From Euwallacea fornicatus (taxonomy: Eukaryota; Arthropoda; Insecta; Coleoptera; Curculionidae): 64,000 nucleotides of DNA. The notes beneath the pieces were generated by a model. The model was not told where the DNA came from and did no database searches. It worked only from the letters and a program-made list of their open reading frames with translations. Below, piece after piece: positions 1 through 12,939 of the stretch. Each line of letters starts with the position of its first letter. Position 1 is the stretch's first letter. Both the position numbers and the translations under genes were made by a program. The stretch is taken from positions 2,294,001 through 2,358,000 of the forward strand of contig NC_089566.1 in the NCBI RefSeq assembly GCF_040115645.1, in the 5' to 3' direction.

Positions 1-3000
1 CTTACACGTTTTCTATGCAGAATTTAGTGACGTATTCAGTTTTTCCCAAGTGTCCTAATTTTTGAAAAAATTACCGAAGTTGAGACTTTTTAAATGCGAC
101 ACCCTATATGTTGATTGATAGTTCCATTTTATTCAGTAAAAGCTGTTTGAATATCAAAGGCTAGAATTTGTATTTTTAAACAGTCTATAGATTGCCAGCA
201 CGAAGTGATATATATTTTTAATTTATTAATTTATTTTGAATATATTTTTAATGCATTATTGTTAATATAATATGTCCTAAACATGCCTAGTTGTTTGATT
301 CTAAACTTTTTAAGCTATTTAAAATTTAAATAGTAAAAAGTCATTTCTTCTTATTGTAACGTCTGTTAATGAAATAATTAAAAATACACGTGTCTAAGAT
401 ATAATAATATACCTTATATCAACATATAAATATATTTCAGTAATAATTTAAAATCATACATACTGGTTTTGGAGGGGGGACCTTCAACTTATCCCCCCCC
501 CCTTTAATTGTGCCACCAGTACTTTCAGATTCATATTTTTTTGTCGATTTCGAAAGTATAAATAATGTCGTATCATCGCTCACAGTTTCCGAAATATTTG
601 CATTTTAATATCATGGGGCCAACCTAAGGCATAATGCTGTAGTTCCTTCAATAGGCCTCGAAATGCCATAAAACAAAGGGAGTCTTCCCGTTGTAAAATA
701 AATTATTTTTATTATATAAATGCTATAGAACTGCATCTCGTATAAACATATATATGTATATAAACCTTAATTGAATAATTATTTATATTTTTGACGTTAA
801 GGGAACATAACGTATCTGAATTACGAATCTGAACATTACCCGCGTAGAGCTTAAATTTTTCGAAAATGACGTAATTTTGAAGTGAACCCAAAGACACTAT
901 AAAATATCAACAAATTAAAACCGATGGTTTTTTTACCATATTATCGACAACTAAATATAAAACAAATCTTTTTTATATCAATGTTTACGCATTTTTTTTG
1001 TTTCAATCAAACAATTTCCAGCAATTTTACCTCCATTACTGAAATTAAGTTTGTCTTTTTTTGACTACTGAATCGTTAGAGTGTAATTAAAAAAAAAAAA
1101 GTGCATCTATACCATTTCAGTTCTAGCAAAATACCCAGCAGTTGAAAAGACTATGTATCAACCATACAACCAAAAGACTTTGGGATTCTTAAATTCGGCT
1201 TTTATGTTTTTTAGGGGGTAAGGCGACAACTGAGCTAATGATAAACTGTCCTAGAATTGCTTAACCTTAAAAAAAAACGTGTTAAATTGTTGATATTTTA
1301 TTTCAATTTAACCGTTCATTTCCCTTTGTTTTACGCCTGAAGATATTTATAACATATGACGTAAACAACAGTGACAGTTGACGCTTGTGTCATACGAAAC
1401 AGATTGTCTAGCAATTTACCAGGTAAATACGTCGACGACTAAAAATATTTTCTTGAAAAAACATTTTGCAACTCTACTTTTTTTATAATAATTATCATAG
1501 CGAAGGCCGAAGATTAAAATGTTGATGCCAATTTTTGGGAACTGACATTTTTACTTCGATCTTCGACTCTCAACTCGTTTTTACAATCCACAGAAATAAG
1601 CTTTGGTCCAAAAGATGCCGATCTTAAAGCAGCAAACAACTTTTGATTTTGACTTTAAAAAATGACTTTGCTGATCTGAATTGTTAACATTATTGCTTTT
1701 ATCTCACAATGGCAACGTCGCTTTCAACAATAAATGTGCAGCATATGAAAACGCGCCATTGCCAAGTCTTTCAACATAACTATAAATTTTATACAAATGA
1801 TTTTGCCTGACTACAATCGTATTGTGTATTTGTCATTTTCAATACAATCGGTCTATACTTGAATAAGATATATTCCCAAGATTTGATCAGTTTTTATGAT
1901 ATATGAAATTACACATTATTACCGATTCTCCATTTAAAAAATTCAAATTAAAATGAGTATTAACTGTTTTGAATGCGGTAATGAATTTTTCAAGGTTCTA
2001 ACTCTGGGAGTGCTTAATGGAAAGAAACAATTATGTACGTAAAATACAGGCGAATGATATTTATTTTCTCAGGTACTTTTATATGTCCTTAAATTGCGGA
2101 TAAAGAAACTGTTTAAAGCCATTTTGGTTCGGTTCTTCGTACGAAGGGTGCTGAAATGATAAAATGATTTTCATTCATGACAAGACATGAGGTCATTTTT
2201 ACGTTATCCCGTTAAGGAACTTTGGAAACAACATCGCGTGTATTTTCGTCTGGGACGGTGGGACGTTCCACGATCATAGAGGTATTAAAGCTAAGTTTTA
2301 GCATAAAACTTAGCCTCGGTAGGTATTGCATTGAGGTCTGAAGTATGAATCAACTCAAACGGTCGAATAAGGGGAAGTTTTGAGTGGATGTCTAAAGTAA
2401 CGGATGCGGACAAACCAACAGGTGTCACTTTTCGCAATGACCACGTCAGTTATTGCATGGTCACTCATCGGACGACCGTCATAATAAATCTGTCCGTGAA
2501 GCCACGAGTCGGCTAAGATACAACAACCCTAATTCCTAATCGAAAGAAAAAAATTACACATTCTGACGGACAGAGGAATTTGGTAAGATGCATAGGTTGA
2601 TTCGATAATCAACTGCCGCAATAATATGAATTTTAGATGTGAACATACCGATTTCCCCTATTACGCTACAATACAGCCGGAATGAATTTAATACCTCTAT
2701 GAGCTTCATGACGCGTCCAGAATTCGAGATGAAAAGAAAGCGCGAGAACCGGCAACAGTGGGATCAACCGAACGTGTAGTAGAAATTCGCCAAACAAACA
2801 TCGGCGAAGTACAAGTTTTGTGTCTTGGAAGTATGGTGCTGGAGTGATTACAACTGTGTAGCTTGAAAGCTTGCGTGATTTTTGGGAACAAGCAACCTCC
2901 CTAGTGGCGAGTGGCGAGTTGCACGTGACTACATGATCGCCAGTTCTACGTTTGAGGTCGGATTCCCACATGGTCTAGTCTAGAATGTGCACGAAAAGAG

Positions 3001-4256
3001 GGTATGTTTTGCTGTTTTGTTTGTGTACAAATATTGCTTCCTTGTCAAGTTGTTGCGTTATTGTTTACATATAGATAGTCCGAAAAAATGGCTTTGACAT
3101 GTTGTGACAACATCAATTGTCAACAAATAATGCATAAGCTGCAATTATCCTCCGTCGCTGATATTTTACGTATTTAACAAGATAACAACAATTTGCAACT
3201 AAACTAACTAATAATTATTTATATACAGAATGTATATTTCGAAGTCATCATCTGGCCATAGAATCAAAACAAGTTTTCCAAGCCTTCATTGGAAGTATGC
3301 GTTTTGTTGGTTGCAGCAAAATGGATCAATCGCCGCTTTGGCACTTAAATTTGGAAGTTATTATTATAGCCTACTGCAGTTGCAGTAGCTGAATGCATCT
3401 TTTATCAAGGTCGTACTGCACTACTGCAGTAACTGCAATGCAGCTTAAGTTCAAGGTGTCCACCATGCTTTGATTCAGGGTTAATATACAATCTGAAATG
3501 TCCTTTGAAGCCGTCAGAATACGAGAGAGAATAGAAACGAACCGCCGGCATGCCGCGATATAGTATGTATTTATCAGTGCATTAACGCCCTCGGTTTCTC
3601 GTTAAAAATGTGCGATAATGCATCGATAACCGAGCAGAACCGAAAAAGTTAAATTCGTTCTGAGTTGCAGGCGTATAAAACTGGATTCGATGAGATGAGA
3701 TTATCATTTTAAAAATCGTTTTTATGCATGTCTTTCTGTCCAGGCGGAATATTGACAAGCCCGTGCAATTACTGCGATCGAAGTCACAGTTTATTACAAT
3801 TAAAATATCTCTGCATTAACTGCAAACATTAATGTTTTGCATGTTTGCCTGCCCATTTGATCGAAAGATATTCATACGAACATTCATTTCAAGTAGTAAA
3901 ATTCAATGTAGAGAGAACCCTTCGAGACCCCTACAGATTAGCAGCCTGCAATAGCCTTATTGTCTTTGAATTACCATAAGTGGAGATTACACAAACTATT
4001 TCTTGACTTCGCCGATGGGTGGACCAGTGGTGGCCGCATACGTTTAATGCGCCCTTATGTTACGCCTATGTTGGTCGCGTCCTTTTTTGGTAATATATCC
4101 TGCATTGGCTAGGTTTCAGTACCATATATCCTGAGTGTCACCCTGTATAATAAAACTTTCCCCCTATAATTTATAAGAATTACAGTTTAGGAACATCTAC
4201 GTTTGGCTGAATCGATATAACTGCAACTTCGGAATAAAAGCGCAATCTTGCCATTC
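1..4256. other. AT-rich intergenic sequence, no recognised gene
   Basis: I see no gene. Open frames are short and lack recognisable domains; the longest, 101 codons at 2666-2971 on the - strand, matches no family I know. A 15-nt inverted repeat (2275-2289 against 2687-2701, catagaggtattaaa) with weaker matching outside it suggests a decayed inverted-repeat element. Just inside its left arm is an 11-bp hairpin (2290-2300 with 2304-2314, loop GCA). At about 3370-3440 short units of the type ctgcagt/actgcagt recur in both orientations. The rest is featureless A/T-rich DNA. Confidence 0.6.
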
Positions 4257-4264
4257 GTCTAAGT

Positions 4265-6149
4265 CAGGAGTCCCTAAACTTTTTAGAGATAGGGCCGCAT
4301 GTGAATCTATAGAGCCATGGGCGGGCCGGATACAAAGTTTTGTACGAAAATAATACATATTAATAAAATTGTTTGTTGAGTATTTTATAATTTAGGAACC
4401 TGTATAAAATCCCCCCAAAAAAATACAAATAGACGCGAACCGACCGAAAAATTTCATGTGATACATGTGATTGTTTTGCAGATATTTCAGTTGTTTTACA
4501 TATTTATACAGGGTTTTCCTTATTACACTATACACTTTTCACATATACTCTGATCGAAGCAAAAAATCTTTCATTGGACTAATACATGGCTAATTTTGTG
4601 GGACTTATCATTAATTTACATAACTATAAGGCTTTTTCAAATCATCATTTCCAAATGCCCTTCATCGACTTTATGGCAATTTTGAATTTTAAGATCAAAA
4701 TTTTATAACACCCGATGAAGTAAATCTCAATCTGTTCTTGCTGTTTCACTTCGAATCCGCTCTTTCAGCTCCAGAATCGTTCTTTCACTGCATCAAACAA
4801 CGACTTTTGGTCTGTGGAATTTTTTAGTAAACAATTCGCGGAAATTTTCACGCCAATAACAAGCGAGCAGGAACAAAAATTAAAAGAATAATTATTGCAA
4901 AATTACTCAATGTTATAATTAATTTAAATTTTAACAAAGTTGATGAATTTTTCATTCGCGAATCGAGATCAAGATAGAGATTCGCTTCGTCGGGTTATGT
5001 AATGTTTTGAATTTAAAATTCAAAATTGTATTGAACTTGCTGGAGGGCATTCAGAAGACATGGTTTTTAAAAATTGAATGGTTAACTAAATTAATAATAA
5101 ATCCCACAGAGTTAGCTATATGTATATTAGGCCGATAAAAGACTTTTTACTTCGATTAGAAAGTTTTTGTTTGCCTTTTACAGTGCATGGTTCAATATGA
5201 GGAACCCTGTATTTATTGCCGATTCAGAATCACCAATAGTAAAAGAATCTTTCAAAAGACTCTCAGTCAGTTTTGAGCGGTTTTTTTAAATTTTTTATAT
5301 TTCAACCTGGAAAAACTGTTTCGGTTCCAAAAATTGAAATCATTTTTCTAGCAAAATTTCTGATATTGCTATAATTATTGATTCATTGCAAAAAATAAAA
5401 CTAAATCGAATTTTAATTTTTGTGCCAATTCTGAATACATATTCACCTCAACCTCATCTGGATATATATCGAAGGGATTTTGAAACAAAACGTTTAGTTT
5501 TTCACATTTACAAAAGTCTTTAAATTGTATGTATAGCTTGTTTTCTACAAATTTTCACAATACAGAAAATACGAAAATTACTTTGTTACAACTATTGCTC
5601 GTAAAAAAGTAACGTTGTTTGAAGTGATTCAATATGAAAAATAAATTCATGTACAAGTTTTTTTCCCTTGTAAGTTTACATAGAGAGAGCCGGAATGTTC
5701 ATTTATGTCAGTCCAAAAAATGCTAGATCCCTCCACCATATGGGATCTGAAAGTTCTGGAACTGATTAATTTGACCATAACAAATGTATCAATTTCGTTT
5801 CGTAACTCAAAAAAGCGCTTTAGCACTTTTCAACGGCTCAACCATTGCAATTCAGTCTAGGACGATAAATCGACATTCTCAGGTTCGGTATGGTCAAGAA
5901 AACAGTCTATGACCAAGTCCAGCTTTTCGTATAAAATTTACCGCAGAAACAACGATAGACATCGAGTGCATTAAATTAAAAATTTTTCCACATGAAGCCT
6001 GTTGATCGAAAATTTCCGATACGCTTTTATATGGCATTAATATTTAATATAGTGAATAATCGTGAATTTTTTGGCCGTCCAGCCCGTGGCCGCATGGACA
6101 AGTGTCAAGGACCGGATTTGGCCCGCGGGCCGTAGTTTGGGGACCCCTG
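4265..6149. mobile_element. hAT-superfamily DNA transposon, degenerate
   Basis: The left end reads CAGGAGTCCCTAAACTTTTT and the right end, reverse-complemented, CAGGGGTCCCCAAACTACGG. Both run on into GC-rich inverted repeats (gggcgggccggat at the left, gcccgcgggcc at the right). Ends beginning CAGGGGTCCCCAAAC are a familiar hAT terminus. The flanks give an 8-bp target duplication with one mismatch: gtctaagt at 4257-4264 and atctaagt at 6150-6157, the length expected for hAT. The 1.9-kb interior has no long open frame, so any transposase is badly decayed or absent. The superfamily call rests on the ends and the duplication, not on protein similarity. Confidence 0.82.
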
Positions 6150-6460
6150 ATCTAAGTAATACGCTTTAAAGATATCGACAGTAAATTAGCCCATAATTGC
6201 CTCGTAACCGTAATATGTCTATGCGTGTGTTAACCCTCGGTTTTGGTATTTAAGAACTTCGCAAAATTTATAAAGATTCTCGTGGTTGAATTGCCGCGTT
6301 GACCTCTACTTTCCCAACAGGATCCTTCATTTTTCCAAACCTGATCGAGATCCATTATTTAATAATCAAATAAATTACTTCGCAAAATTGTTCTCGAGTT
6401 TGCTGTTCCAAGGTCCATTCTCAATGTACCGGGCGGCGCGTCAAAAATAGCTGCCTGCTA
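6150..6460. other. Spacer between two transposons
   Basis: About 300 bp separate the hAT right end from the next TACAAGG end. I see no open frame, repeat or RNA gene in it. Confidence 0.5.
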
Positions 6461-8196
6461 TACAAGGTCGCCCCCCCAGACACCCCAAATAACTTGTTTA
6501 TTACGCAATTTATGAAAATTCGGTTATAGTTGGTTATAGTTTCGAGGGGGTCCGTTTTAACGTGTATAGTACACAGCAGCTACTCACCTTCATCCCTCCT
6601 TTCTCCAGAACCACCTTCTTAAGAAACTTAGATGAGAAGTGGGGCAAGTGGTTCATTATCGGCAAAGGTATTCAATAGCCTAAATAGCGTTGATGCTAAC
6701 TTCTCATGTGGTTAGCTCTATCTGCCAAAGCAGCCCCTGTTATTATTTACTTTACTAAGAGGTAGAATTGAAGTACAAAACTTGTTTTATGTTGCGTCTT
6801 GTCCAAAACCACCCGCGTTAACTTTCAGACAATAATACAGTGTGTTTTCGAATTATTCCCTGACATTTTAAAACATATCGGGGGTAAGAGTGCGATATTC
6901 TAACACAACTCTTTGATACAAGGATAGATACAGGTTCGGTCCTAATAATAACCTGAGATTTCAAATGCCCCCGTAGAAAAAAATTCCGGGGAAGTGAGGT
7001 CAAGAGACTGATAGCGATCCAGTGGGACCCCAACTTTACCGATTCAGCGATTGAAAAATGTGGTATTGAAAAGGTTGCAAGTTTCTACGTGAAAATCAGC
7101 CGGACCTCCGTCTTACTGAAATACTCATTTACCTTCCAGAAGATTTTCATCTGCGTCGAGAATTTCAGTTAAAGCGGGTCAAGTGGTTTCTTGTAAAATT
7201 TCTAAGTAACCTTTACCACTGAAAGGTTCATTACTAAGAAACGGTCCAGCAACATAATTACCTAGGGTTCCAGTCGAACCATTTGTATTTACCGGATACT
7301 GGGGCTGTGCTACTCAGTCAGTGTGGATTGTTATCGTTCCAGTACTTCAGCCGTCCATTTAGAAAAAATGTATATTCATCGGAAAATCGTGTATTGTAAA
7401 ATAAGTTGGAATTATTGAACAATTGTTCATTGAGCGTTTCCCAGAATTGAAATCAGAATTATCTCGGTTTAATACCTAAACTAATTGGAATTTATAGGGA
7501 AAAACGTATAACTTCTCATGATATAGTTAACACTACTTCTTCATATTCCAATGTTACCTTTCATACTGACTGAGTATTTTCCATCCCAACTCCCCTACCT
7601 CCTCCACCATACTGTCTCTAACTGGTCTTTGACGCTGAGATTGTTTCTTACCCACAGATCCAATTTCTGTTAATTGTTTCATTAACTGTGAGACACGGTG
7701 ATGAAATACGTTTATTTCTGTGGGTCTGTTATTAAATATTCGCACTCCAGATCTCTCCGAACTATTTTCAACACGAATAAAATTGGAACTGACGAAAATA
7801 AGGTATCTAAAGCATTTATTGACAAAAAAATTAACACATTTTTCACTGGATATCGGCACAATCTCACAACAAATAACTAAACTTTTTCACCGTTCACCAT
7901 CTACTACTGTAAACAACAAAAAAGGCCGTTTTGGCATATATAGAGCCATCGAAAATTATCATCGTTGTTTAGGCTATTGAACACCCTATCGAGCAACGTA
8001 TCAGTTGATCCTACTTCTTATTTAAGGTTTTCAAGGGGGTGATTCTGCACGGAGGACTGGCGAAGGTAAGCAGCTATTATGTATGTATGTTCAAATAGGT
8101 CCCCTTGAAACTACAGTCAACGTACCTTACCGAATTTTCATATATTTCGTAATAAACGAGTTATTCCAGATGCCTAGTTTTTTGGGGAACCCTGTA
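6461..8196 (-). mobile_element. Tc1/mariner-type element with TACAAGG/CCCTGTA ends
   Basis: The left end begins TACAAGGTCGCCCC at 6461; the right end finishes GGGGAACCCTGTA at 8196. Reverse-complementing the right end reveals shared terminal sequence of about 100 bp: both carry a block like ttgtttattacg..atttatgaaaattcggt some 40-70 bp in from the tip. The element is about 1.74 kb and carries a transposase fragment on the - strand (7554-7859). No intact transposase spans it. TA dinucleotides at both tips fit Tc1/mariner insertion. It belongs with the other elements in this window whose tips read TACAGGG or a variant. Confidence 0.65.
7554..7859 (-). pseudogene. N-terminal fragment of a mariner-type transposase
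   Basis: A 101-codon frame whose middle reads like the DNA-binding N terminus of insect mariner-type transposases: a helix-turn-helix region followed by RVSQLMKQLTEIGSVGKK, corresponding to the usual 'V..L.KKF.ETGSV..K' hinge before the catalytic domain. The frame stops right after this region, and I find no continuation with catalytic aspartates, so it is a relic. It lies inside the 6461-8196 element, in the orientation expected for it. The family call is from motif recognition only. Confidence 0.55.
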
Positions 8197-8743
8197 TATC
8201 GAAAACCACTACTGATAATCGATGAAAAAAAGATGCCATGTATACACGAGAATTGTTGGAAATATATTTTCATTCTCTAACTGGACCGCGGGGGGCAGTT
8301 TCAAAAAAACCCCATTATCTCCAAGGCCGTAATAGTAAAAATCGCTTATTATATATACAGGATCATTCACGGCGAGTGTCCCATTAAAAGTTTATGGGAG
8401 TCTAATACGGCTAGGAATCTGCAATTTTGGATGCCGATGTAATGGAATTTGAACTGTTCAATTAAAATATTATAACTGGAATACCTTCCACCGGTATCAT
8501 TGCGGCGTTGCCAGATTTGTGCGCGACTGACAAAAAATGTGTTATTTTCACTGGCACACCCTGTATGTCACTGAATTTTCGAATTACTCGAAAGATTTAT
8601 ACCCTCGTTTATGTATCATATGATGATCCGTATTCGAAATAGACTTTTTTATTGCCAACCGCGTCAACTTGATTTACTAAATTCGCTGTTTTTAATGAAT
8701 TTGTTATGTTTTTTAGCAGATTTGAGTGGAGCTTCCCATAATA
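8197..8743. other. Intergenic, one weak TACAGG-bounded fragment
   Basis: There is no gene. A possible short fragment runs from TACAGGATC (8356) to CACACCCTGTA (8565), but its two ends match only weakly past the first few bases, so I do not call it an element. Confidence 0.4.
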
Positions 8744-9416
8744 TACGGGGCGTTTAAATAAAATGCGGCAACATTTAGGGGGGCGATTTCTCAGGTGAAT
8801 TTATGAAAAAAGCGCCTATAAACATAGGTTCGGAAACGTATTTTTGTGAAAATACAGGGTGTGAAATTTTTTAAATAACTTTTTATGAAAAATAATTCAA
8901 ATATCTTCTGAAGGATTTAATTTTTTTTTAAATCATCCAAGTACAAAATATTTTAAGGTAATGAAGAAATAGACCTTTGAGCTTTTTAAAAAGGGTTTCG
9001 TATGATAAATAAACATGCAACAAAATGGTTTCCATTTTTTATCGAGTAAAAGCAAGATTCGACGAAAATTTCAGACACAAAAAAGATGTAATTTCAATCG
9101 TTCCATCTCAAAAAGAATATCAAAATTTAATTAAAGCCAGTGGCGTATGTTCTATTCTTAATAAATTTAGTTAAAGTAGTCTTCTCCCTCTTCCCCCTCA
9201 CGCGACTGGACTTGATCATTTTAATATAGTTAGGGCAAAATCTGTCAAAAAATATTCGAATTATTTTTCAAAAACCGCCATTGAAAAAAAAAATTATACC
9301 CCGCATCTTGGAAACAAATACATTGCCAGACTTATGCTTGTAAAAACCTTTTTCCATAAAATTATCTGAGAAACCACCCCCCTAAATATTGCCGCGCCGT
9401 TTTTAGGCACCCTGTA
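8744..9416. mobile_element. Foldback element (long-armed MITE), 673 bp
   Basis: The left end starts TACGGGGCG at 8744 and the right end finishes GCACCCTGTA at 9416. The two ends match as inverted repeats for roughly 180 bp: both arms contain a gcggcaa.atttagggggg block, then a ttctcag block, a ttatg.aaaaa block and a tgaaaaataattc.aatat block in the same order. The arms make up over half of the element and nothing in it is coding. A non-autonomous derivative of a TACAGGG-ended transposon is the simplest explanation. Confidence 0.75.
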
Positions 9417-10082
9417 TGCTTATACAGGGTGTCCGTTTAGCAACGTCTCGTCCTCCTACGAGTTTATTTGTGATGTCGTAAGAAAATCAATTATGGGGAT
9501 GTATATGAGGTTAATGAAGGTAAACTTTGAAATTAGTAGTAACCATATAGGGTGTCTCAAAAAAGCGGGGACTCCTAAAGTGTCATTTTCTTAAATGGGA
9601 CCACCCCCTTTTTTTCCTTTGATAGAATGTTCCCTTAAACCTATGTTGGTTCCTAGATTTTCATTTTGCCTTCTGATGCAGTTACTCGGAACTATAACGT
9701 TTTAAAAGAAGTTTTAGACATTTCAAGTGCCTCCTAAAAAATGATTTTCGTAATTACCTTAAGTTAGATTTTGGTAATTTTAGTATTATTACTCATTTTG
9801 TCAGAAACGCATACAGGGTGTCCACAATAAAACTTAAGTTTCCAACTTTTCAACTTTAATTGTTGTGATTTTTTCAAATAGGATGGTGTGTTTTCCGTGG
9901 CGTAGGATCAAATAACGTTCAATTTTCATCACTTTCGTGTAAAATAATGTTACATTTGTCTTAAACGTTAATGAAATGTTTAATTATTCCAGGAAAACCT
10001 GCATTCATGGCTAAGTGTTCAAGTATTAATCATGCGTTGCCGTGATTTCGATATCTTTCGCTTTAAGTTTTGGCAGCTCATT

Positions 10083-10646
10083 TACGGTTTTTTATTTCTT
10101 CGAAATTTGTTCATTTTAAAACTGACCGTCAAGATGAAGTATACTCAGCAAGAACTTACATGATGAACTGTATGATTTACACAATTGGTCCGTGTAATGG
10201 AAATTCTTTATTGGCATCTCGGGTTTACATTGAAGATTTCCTAATAGACGACATCCTGATGTAAGGAGCCTGGAAACTGTAAAGGAGTGCTTTTAACGTA
10301 CAGGAAATGTTAATTATGAACAGAAAAGTCGAGGGTCAATTAATAATCCATTATCTAACTGAACATTTTAAATAAAGATGGATTGGTCGCGCAGGACGTA
10401 CTAATTGGCCAGCTAGGTCTCCGGACTTAAGTCCATTGGATTATGGACTTTGGGGATTGATGAAAAACGAAGTTTATCGTCAAAAAGTAAAAAATTGGCG
10501 ATGAGCTGATACGTGGTAGAATGACCACATCTACACGACTACAAGAGAGCTCTCTGCAAAATTGAATGATACAATACGCAATATTTTCGTTAAAGTCGAA
10601 AAGTATATCGAGGTCGGTGATGGTATTTTTGAACCAAACCTTTGAA
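10083..10646 (+). pseudogene. Broken mariner-type transposase, two pieces
   Basis: The first piece (to about 10260) contains CNGNSLLASRVYIEDF, resembling the N-terminal helix-turn-helix of insect transposases ('YG.CNGN...A...Y...FP'). After about 120 bp of loss a second piece from about 10385 reads RWIGRAGRTNWPARSPDLSP then LDYGLWGLMKNEVY. This is the end of the catalytic domain, normally 'RWIGR.GP..WPARSPDLTPLDFFLWG..K..VY'. A stop follows, and the C-terminal part is in shifted frames. The central catalytic region is missing, so it is dead. It probably belongs to an element beginning TACAGGGTGTCC near 9812; the possible right tip near 11033 matches only loosely. Confidence 0.6.
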
Positions 10647-11189
10647 ATACAACTTGGTATTAGTAATTAATTGGAATGTATTGTTAATTAAGCTTCGTTT
10701 TCATTTACATTTTTAAACGAAATTAGAAAATAATTTAAATTATAAATTGTTTTATTTCTAAAACGTCACACTTTACGATAAATGTTGAAGGGACCTTTGC
10801 TTTAGTAAAGTGGTTGGGGAAATTGCGTTCAAAAAACAGTGGCGTCCCATTTTTTGTTTATGAAATTGTAACAATTGGTGTTACGCACGCCACTGCTTGC
10901 AAATTTTATTTGCTTTCATTGCAAAAGACATGTTTTAATAAGGAGCTCTTCGCTGCCAACTTTCTTTAAAATACCAGCGACCGTTTTTGAAATACATGCA
11001 AAAATCATTTTGAAAATTAACTTTTATCACCCCCTGTATCCTAAACAAAACCTCTCCAGGCATGCATATGTTTATAGGAACCTTTTTTTTAGAATTAAAT
11101 GTAGAATAACATGCTGAGCACTGAAGTTTGTGCATCTCTTCCTGCCACACCTTGTGTAGTATATACAATATATTTTTCCATTGAGAACC

Positions 11190-11190
<1 letters not shown>

Positions 11191-11229
<39 letters not shown>
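11191..11229. repeat. (TA)n microsatellite
   Basis: About 19 TA dinucleotides run without interruption straight into a tacagggtt transposon tip. TA is the insertion target of these elements, so the array may have grown from the target site. Confidence 0.9.
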
Positions 11230-11231
<2 letters not shown>

Positions 11232-11801
11232 GGTTATTCACGCTATACGGCACGGAATGTTGTGGCCAAAATACGAGGCATTCAAATAGTTTTACCTTTG
11301 GACTATATGAGGGTCTATTATGACTATTTTTAAAAATTATTTTCATATTATACAAGGTGTCCCAAAAGCCCTAAAAGTGTCAAAGTTGTGTTTTTTTTTT
11401 AATGGAGCCCCTTGTATATTATTACATTTTTGAATTCTTCTATCAAAATAAGTGTCTGTTTTAATAAGGTTTACGATGCCTAACACTTAAGGTTTTTTAA
11501 ATAATTGAAGTTTTGTGAAAATTTTACACAATTTCCATGTTTTAAATACTTAAGAAGTATTTAAGTTATGTAAGTGTAATTTGCAGTGTAACGTAACAAT
11601 AAATCATATTTTATACCTCTGTGGTGATAAACTTGCTATCTTATACAGGGTGTGCAAAAATGAAAACTAATCAAGTAAGAATTGTGAGCGGCTATAACTT
11701 CGCTAGTTCAAACGCAATGCCATATTTTCTGACTTACCAGTATATGTAATTTTGAGTTACCTATCGAATGGTACCAGGATGTTCACAGCTAAGTCTTCGC
11801 G

Positions 11802-12035
11802 TTGTTACAGAATACACTAAATAGTCGTTCTTTGCACCATTCGGTGGGATTTCCAAATTGGCCCCCTAGATCCCCAGACTTAACTCCCCTAGATTTTTTT
11901 ATGTGGGGATACGTAAAACGACTTGTTTACGATATGTCTCCGAAAACGGCATATGATTGTGGTTCGGACAGGATTTTCCGAAAATCTCTCAAAATAATAC
12001 GTTTTCAAATGGACACATTGTCTAAATATTTGTAG
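11802..12035 (+). pseudogene. C-terminal transposase fragment (mariner-type)
   Basis: This 77-codon frame contains WPPRSPDLTPLDFFMWGYVK, the conserved end of the catalytic domain of insect mariner-type transposases, including the last catalytic aspartate (TPLD). The sequence before it (to a TACAGGGTGTGC tip at about 11644) is too short to hold the rest of the domain, so this is an internally deleted copy. The final 30 residues resemble the usual C-terminal tail region only loosely. Confidence 0.65.
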
Positions 12036-12059
12036 GCCAACATTGAAAATCAATAAAAT

Positions 12060-12890
12060 TCATATGAAATTAAGCTTCTTCGTTTCGCCATTAATAATGG
12101 TTTTCCTTAACGAGGAAAAAACCTACATATTGATATCCTCCCAGCAAACATGAGCTTACAGCGGTGTGATTCCTCTTTAGATCTAAATAAAGACCAACGT
12201 CATTGATAACTATCTAACGGCTATCTTTTGTATCGCTTTCACCACATATTTTGTGCTGTAATCTATTGGTTCGTGTAATGCCGACAGATTTATGCAGGTC
12301 CATTACACGACACGCAACGAAAGAACTGCAGTTAGGAGGGACTAAAAATTTTGCACGTGTTAAACTGAAAAATTTTCGTATCAAATTCATTGTATTAGTA
12401 GAATAACGACCTAGAACTCCCCAACCGTTGAGTTGCTGAGGGACCGAGTTAAAGGCCGCTGGTGGAAATTACTTTTCCTCACGGGAGCGGACCGTTGCTG
12501 TTCTAGCCCTGACGTTTTCGAGCGTACAGAAACTCGCCGAAGTCCGTGAAATCAATCATAAGAAATATTATCATGTACGTGAGGATAACTGAAAGTGTTG
12601 GATAATTTGGAGAAGACAAAGATAAATGTCTTGGAGGAGTTTCAGTGGTGTGGGTGCTTACCTATTTGCAAGATAAGGTATATATATGATGTGCAGCTGC
12701 GTATGCAAGTGAAAAAAGAGCGATTCCTTAAAAGCTTGGGGAGGAAACAAAATGACTATTCTACGAGATAACAACGAGCTCCAGGCTTTGCCATAACGAG
12801 ATCGGCAAGCTTGGTGGTAGGGGCATTGAAAAGTGCAATAAACATTACATGAATGGTTTCATATGCATATTCAATTCATACCAAATTGGT
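12060..12890. other. Intergenic, nothing recognised
   Basis: I see no open frame of interest, RNA gene or paired repeat here. Confidence 0.4.
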
Positions 12891-12939
12891 ACGGGTGACT
12901 TTGGATATTGAACGTTACACGTGAAAGTACCGTTCTACT

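Larger units (their letters stand above)
9417..11643. repeat. Nest of fragmentary TACAGGG-ended elements
   Basis: Element tips crowd this stretch: tacagggtgtccg (about 9424), tagggtgtctcaaaaaagc (about 9547), tacagggtgtccacaataaaac (about 9812), a reversed tip acccctgta-like at about 11033, tacagggttattcacg (about 11225), and tacaaggtgtcccaaaagc (about 11350). The 9547 and 11350 copies share the order 'ggtgtc.caaaa', 'cctaaa.agtgtca', 'aatgg.a.c.cc' and 'ctttgataga/cttctatcaaa', so they are two truncated copies of one family. Transposase relics are listed separately. Confidence 0.5.

Noticed and set aside
2666..2971. 101-codon - strand frame upstream
   Set aside because: It lies partly in a degenerate inverted repeat, has no family resemblance, and overlaps another frame on the same strand.
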